A stretch of DNA of 64,000 bases from Prochlorococcus sp. AG-402-N08 (GTDB lineage: Bacteria; Cyanobacteriota; Cyanobacteriia; PCC-6307; Cyanobiaceae), in NCBI GenBank assembly GCA_003216535.1, contig QCIS01000004.1:62001-126000 (forward strand), read 5' to 3'. Made by a program: the position numbers and the translations under genes. The notes under the pieces are model-generated. The model worked only from the letters and a program-made list of their open reading frames with translations. It was not told where the DNA came from and ran no database searches. Numbering within the stretch: the stretch's first letter is position 1; every line of letters starts with the position of its first letter. Of this stretch, positions 25,706 to 35,213 are shown one piece after another.

Positions 25706-26563
25706 TTACCATCCATATTTTTTTAGACCCTCCTCAAGAACTTTTACCATAAGCTCTCCAACAAGTTGAGAATCTTGAGTAGATCGACCTGTTAAGAAAG
25801 GGTAATCTAAAATTGTTGATAAAGTCCTACCTACACCTCCATGATATTTACCATTAGGACCTGTGGCATCTCTGAGAATATATTCAAGAGGATAAAATGG
25901 AGGGCCAAAGTTAGCTGATGTGTTCATCGGTAAGTCATCATAACCGTACATTTGAGCAAATCCAGTTCCCTCTTTATAGTCATATTCTCTTGCATGACCG
26001 GTAACATTCTTACCCCATATAATACTTTTTCGATCAGTCCAATCTCTCGCAAAAGCGAGGCAAGTAACACAGTAACATTCAGCTGCAATTAATTTATCTC
26101 TATTCACATAACCCAAAATCAGATTATGAAGTCTTTCATTATTTACCATATCTACCATCGGACCACTACCACCAGGGAGCAGTAAAGCATCATAGGGGTC
26201 TACAAATTCTTTCCAAAATTCATCTCTCAAATTATGGAATTTTTCTAATTCAAGGCCAAATTTATCACCATTAAAATAAGGCATTAAAGGTAATTTATGA
26301 CTTAAATTAATCGGAGATGATAGTAAATCAGATGTATCTACTTCTTTTGTCCTAGATGCAAAATGAGGACTTGTTACACATTTATTTAAAGGAGGATCAA
26401 TATATTCTTCATCCATACTTGGAGGGAGAGCAGGTGGTTTGCGGCCAAATGGGGTCATAAAATCTAATTCATACCCAGCTTCCGTTAGAACATCAAGCGG
26501 TCCGATAAGTTCTTCACCCCAATATCCCCACTCAGAGAGGACAACTAAAATTCGTTTTTTCAT
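25706..26563 (-). CDS. DJ-1/PfpI (class I GATase-like) protein
   Basis: The protein has 285 residues: RILVVLSEWGYWGEELIGPLDVL at the start, the nucleophile-elbow glutamate region DALLLPGGSGPMVDMV, and the cysteine elbow AECYCVTCLAFAR. Two cysteines lie in the elbow, and the first, after the strand, is the likely nucleophile. The length suits the Hsp31-like branch with a cap insertion. Family members act as deglycases/glyoxalase III, hydratases or chaperones. It is the first gene of the minus-strand operon with the ThDP enzyme (61 bp gap). Confidence 0.8.
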   Translation of the reverse strand: MKKRILVVLSEWGYWGEELIGPLDVLTEAGYELDFMTPFGRKPPALPPSMDEEYIDPPLNKCVTSPHFASRTKEVDTSDLLSSPINLSHKLPLMPYFNGDKFGLELEKFHNLRDEFWKEFVDPYDALLLPGGSGPMVDMVNNERLHNLILGYVNRDKLIAAECYCVTCLAFARDWTDRKSIIWGKNVTGHAREYDYKEGTGFAQMYGYDDLPMNTSANFGPPFYPLEYILRDATGPNGKYHGGVGRTLSTILDYPFLTGRSTQDSQLVGELMVKVLEEGLKKYGW

Positions 26564-26671
26564 AGTAATAATAAAATTAATTTAAGAAATTTGTTTTGAA
26601 AGAAATAATTTAAGGACCATCTCTTATAGACTTTATAGCGCTTTTAAAGAATTTGACGTAATTAATTTTTT

Positions 26672-28090
26672 TCATTTCCTAGCATCTATTAAATTAAAAG
26701 CAATACAAATTCTTTCTTCAGAAGATTTAAATATTGTAGTTTCATGTGGTAAATAGCTTGGGAAAATAATTAATTCACCTGATGAGGGAGCTATAGATAA
26801 TTTTTTATAGGAAGGAAATAATAAATTGCCATATTCATTAGAGATTTCAGAAACAATATCAGGAGTTTTTAAATAGAGTACGCCACTAACTAATGAATCA
26901 GGATGTATATGTCTTTCTTGCCTCCCCTCAGATTGAAGAATAACAGCCCACCCACTTAATTTAAAATTTATTTGATCATAATTTCTTTCAAAGTTTAAAG
27001 AATCAAATAAATATTCTTTTGCTAAATTAAGTAATTTTTTATAAATTAGCTTACTAATATTACTTTCCTCATCAGCTAAGATTTCATGAGTTTGGAAGCC
27101 ATTTTTGGTAGGTTTTTCAGGTCTATTCCATACTAAGGTGGAACTATTTTTTATAAGTTTGATTAATGTGGAAATAACCTCATCAGATTCGTCAAAAAAT
27201 TTTTCACGTTTTACTAAATTTTGGGGGTCAAATTGTCTGACATCTCCAAATCTTGATTGATATTTTTCTGGTAAATATGTTAAGGCTGCAATAAATTTAG
27301 AATCTTTTTCAGAGTCATTTACTTTAGAAAGGTAATAAAATGATTTTTCCCAATCTTTTTTGTCTATAGCTAAATACACTTTATCAATATTGGTAGAGGC
27401 ATCTTTGTTTGATGTAAGTCTTTCCAAAATCTTTTTTTTGATATTTTTACCTTCAGGCGCATTAGGAACTATCTCTAATGCTTTGTTTATAGAATTCAAT
27501 GAGTCTTCGAATCTGTTTTGATTGTATAAAAATAAAGAATAATTGTAATATCCCAAAAATTGGCGAGGAGTAATTTTAATTACTTTCAAATAAATTTCTT
27601 CTGATTTTTTGTAGTCCCCTTTTTCTGATAGTACGATCGCTAAATTTGATAGAAGAGATGGGTTTTCTTGGTTGTATTTAATTGTCCTTTTTAAAATAGA
27701 AATTGCTTCTTCTAAATTTCCAAGTTTTAGGAATACTTGAGATAGAGGGAGAGCAAATTCAGCTTCTTTAGGGTTCTTATTATTTAATATCTCATATATT
27801 TCTCTGGCTAATGCATCATTGTTTGTTTGTATTGCAGATTGCCCTGCCAAAAAAAGTATGGAAGGATCCCAATTACTTCTAGTTTGAAAAGATGTTTTAC
27901 TAATAAAATCCAATATTTCTGAATATTTCTTTTGAATGTGTAAAACCTTTATAAAATTGAATAATAGAGCTTGATCAAGTGGGTTTAAATAGAATGCTTT
28001 TTTGAATTCATTTTCAGCAGTTAAAAAATCTCCTTTATTAGCTGCTTTAAAACCATTATTATTAAGTTCTTTTATGAGTGTATTAGACAT
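26672..28090 (-). CDS. TPR protein with C-terminal 2OG-Fe(II) oxygenase-like domain
   Basis: The protein has 472 residues. TPR helices fill residues ~10-250 (for example EAISILKRTIKYNQENPSLLSNLAIVLSE). The C-terminal ~190 residues form a double-stranded beta-helix of the 2OG-FeII_Oxy_5 type: H-x-D iron ligands in RHIHPDSLVSG, the distal His in YLPHETTIF, and an Arg in SEERICIAFN for 2-oxoglutarate. Such proteins may hydroxylate a protein or small molecule held by the TPR part. The target is unknown. Confidence 0.82.
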   Translation of the reverse strand: MSNTLIKELNNNGFKAANKGDFLTAENEFKKAFYLNPLDQALLFNFIKVLHIQKKYSEILDFISKTSFQTRSNWDPSILFLAGQSAIQTNNDALAREIYEILNNKNPKEAEFALPLSQVFLKLGNLEEAISILKRTIKYNQENPSLLSNLAIVLSEKGDYKKSEEIYLKVIKITPRQFLGYYNYSLFLYNQNRFEDSLNSINKALEIVPNAPEGKNIKKKILERLTSNKDASTNIDKVYLAIDKKDWEKSFYYLSKVNDSEKDSKFIAALTYLPEKYQSRFGDVRQFDPQNLVKREKFFDESDEVISTLIKLIKNSSTLVWNRPEKPTKNGFQTHEILADEESNISKLIYKKLLNLAKEYLFDSLNFERNYDQINFKLSGWAVILQSEGRQERHIHPDSLVSGVLYLKTPDIVSEISNEYGNLLFPSYKKLSIAPSSGELIIFPSYLPHETTIFKSSEERICIAFNLIDARK

Positions 28091-28141
28091 TTTTGAAAAT
28101 TAATAAAAGAGATATTATTTTGTAAAATCTCTCAAGAGTTA

Positions 28142-30301
28142 TCAAGCTAATTGAAATTCTTCGTCAAGTTCAGCATCTTTTAAGCTTTGCTTTACACACT
28201 CATTAGCATTAGTAATTTTGAGAGTGTAATCAGCTCCCGCTCTTTGTTTTGTAAATAACAGATAATTCCATCCTATATCTGAAATCTCATCAAGATCATT
28301 TAAATCAAGAATTAATCCTCTTACACCATTTAAATTTTCTACCGATTTCTTTAATTTACTGACTGTAGAGCGTGTAAGTTTGCCCTTTAGAGCAAAAGAA
28401 GCAATTCCATCCTCAAATTTAATAAGATCAGCATCAAAAGTTAATCCTGCTGGAGCAATTCTACAACGTACTTGTAGTGCCTTATCAGACTCTGGTAGGA
28501 AAATATGCATTTTTTCCTTATCAAAATTGTCGTAAGATTTACCTGCAATCCAAACTTCAGATAGTTCAATACTACCTTTTGGCAGAAGATCAGGAGCAAC
28601 TCTTAGGATATTGTTTTCCCATGCATTTGGTTCTGGACAGAAGAAAAAGTCCATAGATTGTTTATTTATAAGTAAATTTGTATAAATTGCGGCCAAATAA
28701 CAAAGTTCAAATGAATGATAACCTGCCATGGAGTGGCTTCCTTTACCACGTTCAGTTCCTAAAGCATAAGGTTGCCCATTTGCTAAAACATTAAAGTATA
28801 TTCCACCTTCTTCATAATCAAGAAACCAACCATTATAAAAGGCAGTTCCCTCACGAGCAAAATTTAGGTATTCAGGTTTGTCATCGTAAACCCCAGCCAT
28901 TATGTAATAAGCAAGTATACCCTGCTCTTGTTGCCACCAAGCTTTTCGATCATGCCAAACTAATCTATGATTCTCTTCTCCATCTTTTAAGGTTCTTTCC
29001 ATCATGTCGTACCAACCGCCTCTTTGGTTATCACAACCAGAACCTGGAATTGCATCAGCTATTTGATGAGCAAAAACCTTATAACTTTCTTTTGGTTTAA
29101 GGCTATGCATTCTTGTTAAATTCCAAGCAACTTTTAAGTTATGACCTACTACACATCGAGCTTGATGAATACCCCAGTTTAAATCATGTGACCAATCTTT
29201 ATAAAATTTTTCATTCATAAATGGACTGTATCCATAATCAGGAAAATGCTCACAAATTGTATCGAAAGTATCCTCCAAGAAAGTTGAATAGCTTTCATCT
29301 TCTGTAGCTAAATAAAGGTTAATTAGATATGCAGGAGCATGATCTCCAACTGAGTTCCAATTTTTCTTAGCTTTATTAATTCCTAATGAATCAGCTTCAC
29401 CGTCGAAGGTAACTGGATCAATATGAGAGTAATAACCACCAAAAGGACCATGGTCTTTGTAATAACGATTAAGGAAGGATATTGTATCATCAAGATCCTC
29501 CTTGATATGGTCCCCTCCTGTAATTCGATAAGTTTGAGTTGGTCCAGCTAATGCATATATTTGCTCATAACAAGGAATTGCATTACCTCCTTCATCCCCT
29601 CCTGCAGTTGAACCCATATATTTCCTCACACTTCCATCAGATTGAATATCAATTTGGCTGTACCAATAGCAAATTCCTTCTGACTTATTTTGATGGCGAA
29701 AATGTTTTTGCATATATTCAGTTCCTTTTTTTGCCGCATCAAGAGCTCTATCGTCTCCTGTAATTAAATATGCTGAGGCAAATCCATAAACTAGTCTTGA
29801 AATAGTATCAAGATTTTGGACTCCATCCAATTTTGCACCTTCTGCACTTAAATCAGTTCTGAAATTTTTAAAATCTATTGTTTCACCCTCATAAACATTA
29901 AACTGCGATTCAAGATAAAAATTAAGTAATTGTTGTATCTGTTTTATCCACCAGTTTTGCTCTTCAAATCTCAAGTCATTAGTATTTCTTCCGAATAAAA
30001 GTAAATGCTTTGCTTCAAATTTTAATCTATCGCTTTCAGGATAGAAAAGTCCATATGCATGAACAAATCTTCCTTCAGTAAGAATATCTCTCAATTCGGG
30101 AGCAACTTGGAATGGCTCCCCTAAGTTGCGAACCAATTCTGCATAACAAGCAGCAGTTATTTTTACAGTGTAAAAACGTCCATCAGAAGTTTCTAATTCT
30201 ACTTCTCCTTGAGAATCAAATACATCTGGAAAATCAACTTTTCTTATATAACCTGCTATTAAATCAGAAAAAGAAAAATCTAATTGGTTTTTGGTAGTCA
30301 T
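28142..30301 (-). CDS. N-acylglucosamine 2-epimerase-like protein fused to a STAS-like domain
   Basis: The protein has 719 residues in three parts. Residues 1-~130 form a beta-rich module (VELETSDGRFYTVKI). Residues ~140-580 are an (alpha/alpha)6-barrel of the AGE/RnBP type, with repeated helix pairs and the WHDRKAWWQQEQGILAYY active-site helix (family His/Trp/Gln/Glu). Residues ~600-719 look like a STAS/anti-sigma-antagonist domain (GIASFALKGKLTRSTVSKLK, GLILDLNDLDEISDIGWNYL). The barrel family epimerises or isomerises sugars; a regulatory STAS tail is unexpected. It lies just upstream on the strand of nothing similar, and 63 bp after glgX on the same strand. Confidence 0.78.
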   Translation of the reverse strand: MTTKNQLDFSFSDLIAGYIRKVDFPDVFDSQGEVELETSDGRFYTVKITAACYAELVRNLGEPFQVAPELRDILTEGRFVHAYGLFYPESDRLKFEAKHLLLFGRNTNDLRFEEQNWWIKQIQQLLNFYLESQFNVYEGETIDFKNFRTDLSAEGAKLDGVQNLDTISRLVYGFASAYLITGDDRALDAAKKGTEYMQKHFRHQNKSEGICYWYSQIDIQSDGSVRKYMGSTAGGDEGGNAIPCYEQIYALAGPTQTYRITGGDHIKEDLDDTISFLNRYYKDHGPFGGYYSHIDPVTFDGEADSLGINKAKKNWNSVGDHAPAYLINLYLATEDESYSTFLEDTFDTICEHFPDYGYSPFMNEKFYKDWSHDLNWGIHQARCVVGHNLKVAWNLTRMHSLKPKESYKVFAHQIADAIPGSGCDNQRGGWYDMMERTLKDGEENHRLVWHDRKAWWQQEQGILAYYIMAGVYDDKPEYLNFAREGTAFYNGWFLDYEEGGIYFNVLANGQPYALGTERGKGSHSMAGYHSFELCYLAAIYTNLLINKQSMDFFFCPEPNAWENNILRVAPDLLPKGSIELSEVWIAGKSYDNFDKEKMHIFLPESDKALQVRCRIAPAGLTFDADLIKFEDGIASFALKGKLTRSTVSKLKKSVENLNGVRGLILDLNDLDEISDIGWNYLLFTKQRAGADYTLKITNANECVKQSLKDAELDEEFQLA

Positions 30302-30364
30302 GGTTGCTTATTTAAATTTTTGTGATTAATTTTTTGAAAGATTTGGATAATTTTGAATTGAATA

Positions 30365-32524
30365 TTATCCTGTTTCTTTCGAAACTAGAATCACTACACT
30401 TCTTCCAGTAAGTATATAGTTTGTTTCTGATATTTCTACATAATCTGCTGGATCAACAATATCCTGCGGTGAAGGTAAAGATGTATCAATTGATCTCTCC
30501 CAACAAAGCCCTTTAATTTGTGGGATATCAAATGAAACAGAATCCCAATGCATATTAAACATGCAATGTATATTTTCTGTTTGTTTTGACCCAGGTGTTA
30601 CGTCTCCAATTGTCATTGACAAACATTTGGATTCACTGTTGCTCCAATCAGGATTATTTAATTGGGTTCCATGCCAAGTAATATCAGAAAGACCAAATTT
30701 ATTCGTCTTTCCTGTAAAAAATTTTCCTTTGAAATGATCTAAATATCTTTTTCTTTTTTCAATAAGCTTTTTCCAAAATCTAATCATTTCTTGGCTCTCT
30801 TTACTACCTATAAGATCCCAGTTATACCAATTTAGTTCATTATCTTGACAGTAAGTATTATTATTCCCATTTTGACTTCTCATGAATTCGTCCCCACCTA
30901 CAATCATTGGAACTCCCATCGAAAGCATTAAAAGTGATGCATGGTTTTTAACTTGCCTTTTTCTTAAATCATTAATCCACTGATCATCTGTTGGCCCTTC
31001 AAAACCGCAATTCCAACTTAAGTTATCATTAATTCCATCATTATTATTTTCTCCATTGGCCCAATTATTTTTTTCGTTGTATGCACATAAGTCATAAAGT
31101 GTGAACCCATCATGAGCAGTTATGAAATTGACGCTGTTAGTTGGTTCTGAATGATGCCATTGGTATAAATCTGCACTTCCACTTATCCTAGAGGCAACTT
31201 CCCCAATTAATCCTGAATCTCCTTTGACGAATCCTCTTATCGCATCTCTATATTTACCATTCCATTCTGCCCATCTAGCTCCTGGAAAATATCCAATTTG
31301 ATAAAGACCAGCAGCATCCCAAGCTTCTGCAATAACTTTGGAATCAGCCAATATTTCATCTAATTCAATAGACCAAATTACTGGTGGATGCTCTAGAGGA
31401 GCACCATTTTCGCCCCTACTTAAAACCGATCCTTCATCAAACCGAAATCCATCAACATGCATTTCATCTACCCAAAACCTTAGGCAGTCAAGTATAAATT
31501 TTTCACCTATTGGATGATTACAATTAAAAGTGTTACCGCAACCCGTGTAATCATAATAAAATTCCTTGGAACTATCATCACCTGTCAGATAATAATAAGT
31601 AGAGTTATCAAATCCTTTAAAGCAAAAAGTAGGTCCTTGATGATTGCCTTCATCGGTATGATTAAATACAACATCCAAAATTACTTCAATGCCTGCTTTG
31701 TGGAGGGCTTTAACCATATCTCTAAATTCGTTTAAATGATATCCTGAATTTTCTGATGTACAGTAGGACTGATGAGGAGCAAAATACCCCATAGTGCTAT
31801 ATCCCCAGTAATTAACCAATTTGACTCCATCATGAACTCCAAAAACGTCTTTGTGATCGAAGCTAAAACAAGGTAATAATTCAACCGCAGTAATTCCCAA
31901 GCTTTGAAGATAAGGGATCTTTTCTATTAATCCTTTAAATGTACCTGGATTCTTAACTTTACTAGTAGGACTTTTAGTAAATCCAGCTACATGCATCTCG
32001 TAAACAATAGTCTCAGACATTGGTTTTTTAAGAGGCATATCTCCTTCCCAGTCGTAATTCCTAGAATCTATAACTACGCTTCTCATACTGCAATGTAAAT
32101 TATCTCCAGACCTGCATGCTGCACCCCTATCCCACAAAGTAAGGCAATTACCTTTTGAATAAGGATCTATTAAAACTTTTTCTTTATCAAAACGATGGCC
32201 ATTCCATGGCTCATTAGGCCCATCAACTCTGTAAGCATAACCCATTCCAGGCTTAACACCTTCAACAAATATATGCCACATATAAAATGTATGGTTATCA
32301 GTAGAATCAAGCTGAATTTTAGTTATAGGATCTAAGTCATCTGGATTCTTAAAGATTAATAATTCAACTGAAGTTGCATTTTGACTGTAAACAGAAAAAT
32401 TAACGCCATTTTCTGTAACAGTTGCGCCAAAAGGATGACCACTACCTTCAAATATTTTAAATCCCTCAAAAGATAGGTTTAGATTTTCACCTTTCAAGGA
32501 AGAATTTATTTTTGTTGAGATCAT
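30365..32524 (-). CDS. glgX: glycogen debranching enzyme (isoamylase type, GH13)
   Basis: It cleaves alpha-1,6 branches of glycogen limit dextrins. The protein has 719 residues: an N-terminal CBM48/isoamylase-N domain (GHPFGATVTENGVNFSVYSQNA), then the GH13 barrel with DVVFNHT, GFRFDEGSVL (nucleophile Asp), IAEAWDAAG (acid/base Glu) and FITAHDGFTL. The barrel ends with the usual C-terminal beta domain. It is divergent from the tandem beta-sandwich gene at 32.7 kb across a 185-bp gap. Confidence 0.92.
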   Translation of the reverse strand: MISTKINSSLKGENLNLSFEGFKIFEGSGHPFGATVTENGVNFSVYSQNATSVELLIFKNPDDLDPITKIQLDSTDNHTFYMWHIFVEGVKPGMGYAYRVDGPNEPWNGHRFDKEKVLIDPYSKGNCLTLWDRGAACRSGDNLHCSMRSVVIDSRNYDWEGDMPLKKPMSETIVYEMHVAGFTKSPTSKVKNPGTFKGLIEKIPYLQSLGITAVELLPCFSFDHKDVFGVHDGVKLVNYWGYSTMGYFAPHQSYCTSENSGYHLNEFRDMVKALHKAGIEVILDVVFNHTDEGNHQGPTFCFKGFDNSTYYYLTGDDSSKEFYYDYTGCGNTFNCNHPIGEKFILDCLRFWVDEMHVDGFRFDEGSVLSRGENGAPLEHPPVIWSIELDEILADSKVIAEAWDAAGLYQIGYFPGARWAEWNGKYRDAIRGFVKGDSGLIGEVASRISGSADLYQWHHSEPTNSVNFITAHDGFTLYDLCAYNEKNNWANGENNNDGINDNLSWNCGFEGPTDDQWINDLRKRQVKNHASLLMLSMGVPMIVGGDEFMRSQNGNNNTYCQDNELNWYNWDLIGSKESQEMIRFWKKLIEKRKRYLDHFKGKFFTGKTNKFGLSDITWHGTQLNNPDWSNSESKCLSMTIGDVTPGSKQTENIHCMFNMHWDSVSFDIPQIKGLCWERSIDTSLPSPQDIVDPADYVEISETNYILTGRSVVILVSKETG

Positions 32525-32709
32525 TTATGGTTCTTATTGATAAGATTTATACGAAAATTAAAAAAATAATTCGGTTATCAAAAACTATTTGAAAATCAAT
32601 TTAAAATTTAAAAGAAATAGCCTGTACTTAAAAAATTAATTTTTTTTTCCCTTTATGTAAAAGATTATCTTTTTATCAAGACATAATTTAAATAATTGAT
32701 CTCTTATTT

Positions 32710-34389
32710 TTGGCTATCTTTAGAGTACTATTTTCAAAATTCAAGGATAAAATGTCTCTGAAATTTCCATCTTATAAAAAGAATTTCATTTATTCCGAAA
32801 AATTAGAATCTATTTCTATTCTTGGTAATGTGCATGCAAAAAAATGGAGATGGAATCCTTTTGATAATTCATTAGACTTAAAAAGATTATCTAATGATCT
32901 TTGGAGTTTAAAGTTTAAAGTTTATGGGCCTTCTAAAGATTATTTCAATGGAGCATATTCAATAAGGTTTGTTATCAATCATAATTTTCGCCGCGTATTA
33001 AAAGTAAAGAGTTATTTAAATGGTGTTTGGAAACTTAAAGAGGAGCAAAACGGTGAGACGCTAGATAATGTAAATTTCCTCTTAAAAAAAGACCAAACCA
33101 TGGAATTAATTTTTAATTCAAGTAATTATGAATTGAATTTTATAGTTGACGGTTCATTCTCCGAGGATATTGAAGTAGTTACCAACTTTAAAAGTTATGA
33201 ACTTAATGGATTTGTATGGGATAACTTAAATATGTTTGAAAAATTTAATCCATATTTACCTAATCGATCTTTTGAAAAAGTTTCTGATAATTTGTGGTCT
33301 ATTCAAGTTCCATTAATGAAAAATGGTGGAATTGATTTTAGAGCTGATGGAGTTTATCAATTTCTTATATCTGCTGATAAAGAGGAAAATTTTGGATTTT
33401 CTGGATTTAACAATGGGCAAGGATCAATAGTAAAAGGTTGTGGGTTTTCCAGCAGCAATGGCACCTCAAAACACTCAGCTATCACTGTAAAAATATTTGA
33501 GGATGGTATTTACAAGATTAATTTGATAAACCCTAAAAGTAATCAGCCATATTTTAATATTGAATGTGTAAAGCCTAAGAATGTAAAAAAACCGGTAATT
33601 TTAAATGACTTAAAGAATTTTCAAATTTTAGGATCAATTTACAAGCAGGATTCCTTTGATCCAACAAAACCTGATAGAGATCTTACAAAACTTGAAAATA
33701 ATATTCATCAAATAGAATTAGAAGTTGACTCAGGAGAACATTCTGTAAATTTTGCAATTAGTAATGAACTGTTCTTAGATACCATGGCCTTAGGATGCTG
33801 GTTAGATATTAATGAATTAAATAATGGAAAAACAAATAAATTATCTGGTATTGCATGGCATGGTAAGCCTCACGAATTCAATATCCCTTTTTCCTTGGAT
33901 AAAAAAACAAAATTGAAATTTTCATATAATGAAAATAACGATAATTTTTCTATTGAAACAATCAATGGAGAGGAGCTATTAAAACCAACATTAGAGATAA
34001 ATAACTTATCTATTGTCGGGGATTTTGATAATCCTTTAGAAGCCTGGGATCCTAAATCTGATAAAAATTTAATGATTCATTTAGGAAAATCTCAATATTC
34101 TTTAAAAATTGATCTCATTGCTGACAAAACATATAACTACAAATATGTAGGCAATCTTTCAAATTGGTCGATGGTTTTTGCAGATTATGAATTGGATGGG
34201 TACGGAACTGACTTCAACGGTTCAAACCCCTATGCAGAGAATGCGACAGTTAAAGAATTGAAACTTTACGGTCAACTTACTAGTCATGGTAATCCGCCTG
34301 CATTACAATTCCAATCAAAACATACTGGTTCGCACGAGTTTTTCGCAGACCTTAATACTGGTGCATATTCTGTTAAGTATTTGGGTTGA
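32710..34389 (+). CDS. tandem beta-sandwich protein, possibly glycan-binding
   Basis: The protein has 559 residues made of four similar units of ~125-150 residues, each opening with a hydrophobic strand then a G-DF/W-P motif: ISILGNVHAKKWRWNPFD, YELNGFVWDNLNMF, FQILGSIYKQDSFDPTKPD and LSIVGDFDNPLEAWDPKSD. This pattern, repeated with D-L-W-S-strand elements, recalls CBM48/SusE-type starch-binding sandwiches. No catalytic domain or signal peptide is seen. The TTG at 32710 is used; ATG 32752 is also possible. Its neighbours, glgX and amylase, support glycan binding, by inference. It overlaps the next gene by 1 bp (TGATG). Confidence 0.6.
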   Translation: MAIFRVLFSKFKDKMSLKFPSYKKNFIYSEKLESISILGNVHAKKWRWNPFDNSLDLKRLSNDLWSLKFKVYGPSKDYFNGAYSIRFVINHNFRRVLKVKSYLNGVWKLKEEQNGETLDNVNFLLKKDQTMELIFNSSNYELNFIVDGSFSEDIEVVTNFKSYELNGFVWDNLNMFEKFNPYLPNRSFEKVSDNLWSIQVPLMKNGGIDFRADGVYQFLISADKEENFGFSGFNNGQGSIVKGCGFSSSNGTSKHSAITVKIFEDGIYKINLINPKSNQPYFNIECVKPKNVKKPVILNDLKNFQILGSIYKQDSFDPTKPDRDLTKLENNIHQIELEVDSGEHSVNFAISNELFLDTMALGCWLDINELNNGKTNKLSGIAWHGKPHEFNIPFSLDKKTKLKFSYNENNDNFSIETINGEELLKPTLEINNLSIVGDFDNPLEAWDPKSDKNLMIHLGKSQYSLKIDLIADKTYNYKYVGNLSNWSMVFADYELDGYGTDFNGSNPYAENATVKELKLYGQLTSHGNPPALQFQSKHTGSHEFFADLNTGAYSVKYLG

Positions 34390-35210
34390 TGCTAGTAAAT
34401 TTTTCGAATCATTTTTTAGTACTTTCTGAAAATGTTCTTGTACCTGGGACTGCACTAGATGCATTATTTTGGGGATTTATTGCTTACTGTACTCAGCCTG
34501 TTGCAGCATTTTGTGGAGCAAGATTTGATATAAGTACTAAATTTATATCAATCTCTCTCGCTTTTACATCAGGAGTTTTAATCGCTTTATTATCATATGA
34601 CCTGCTAGATGTAGCTTTTGAAATGGGAGGGGTATATCCAACCTTAATTGGATTAATAACTGGTATATTGCTTTATATTTTTTTAAATAGATTACTTGTA
34701 AATTTAGGAGTGAGATTAGCACATTCACCTTCAACTGCCGAATCAGGAAAATGTAACTGTAAAGAGAAAAAATTTTCTTCGGCTCTTATCGTGGGGGCTC
34801 TAATAGATGGCATACCCGAATCTGCAAGTATTGGTATAAGTCTCCTTGAAAATAGGATAGTAAGTGCATCAATAATAGTAGGAATTATTTTAGCCAATAT
34901 TCCAGAAGGATTAGCAAGTGGAGCTGGATTACGAAAATCAGGAAGTAGTTTGAAAAACATAACAATAATATGGCTTACGGTGGCATTTTTATGTACATTT
35001 TCCTCTTTATGCGCATATGTCTTTCTGTCGGGAGCTCCACTATTTATGCAAGCCTTTATTATTTCTCTTGCAGGAGGAGGAGTTATGGCGATGATCTTAC
35101 AATCTGTTGTGCCTGAAGCTTATAAAGGGACTCATGAATATGTAAGTGTATTTGGAGCTTTGGGTTATTCTTCAATATTTATTCTGGCCAAAATAATTAG
35201 TCCGCATTGA
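34389..35210 (+). CDS. ZIP-family metal transporter
   Basis: The protein has 273 residues with about eight hydrophobic segments. The ZIP signature helices are present: SALIVGALIDGIPESASIGISLL and VGIILANIPEGLASGAGLR (His replaced by Asp/Glu-type ligands at some places). A cytosolic Cys loop carries CNCKEKK. ZIP proteins import Zn, Fe or other divalent metals. The ATG overlaps the stop of the preceding gene by 1 bp, so translation is probably coupled. Confidence 0.82.
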   Translation: MLVNFSNHFLVLSENVLVPGTALDALFWGFIAYCTQPVAAFCGARFDISTKFISISLAFTSGVLIALLSYDLLDVAFEMGGVYPTLIGLITGILLYIFLNRLLVNLGVRLAHSPSTAESGKCNCKEKKFSSALIVGALIDGIPESASIGISLLENRIVSASIIVGIILANIPEGLASGAGLRKSGSSLKNITIIWLTVAFLCTFSSLCAYVFLSGAPLFMQAFIISLAGGGVMAMILQSVVPEAYKGTHEYVSVFGALGYSSIFILAKIISPH

Positions 35211-35213
35211 ACT

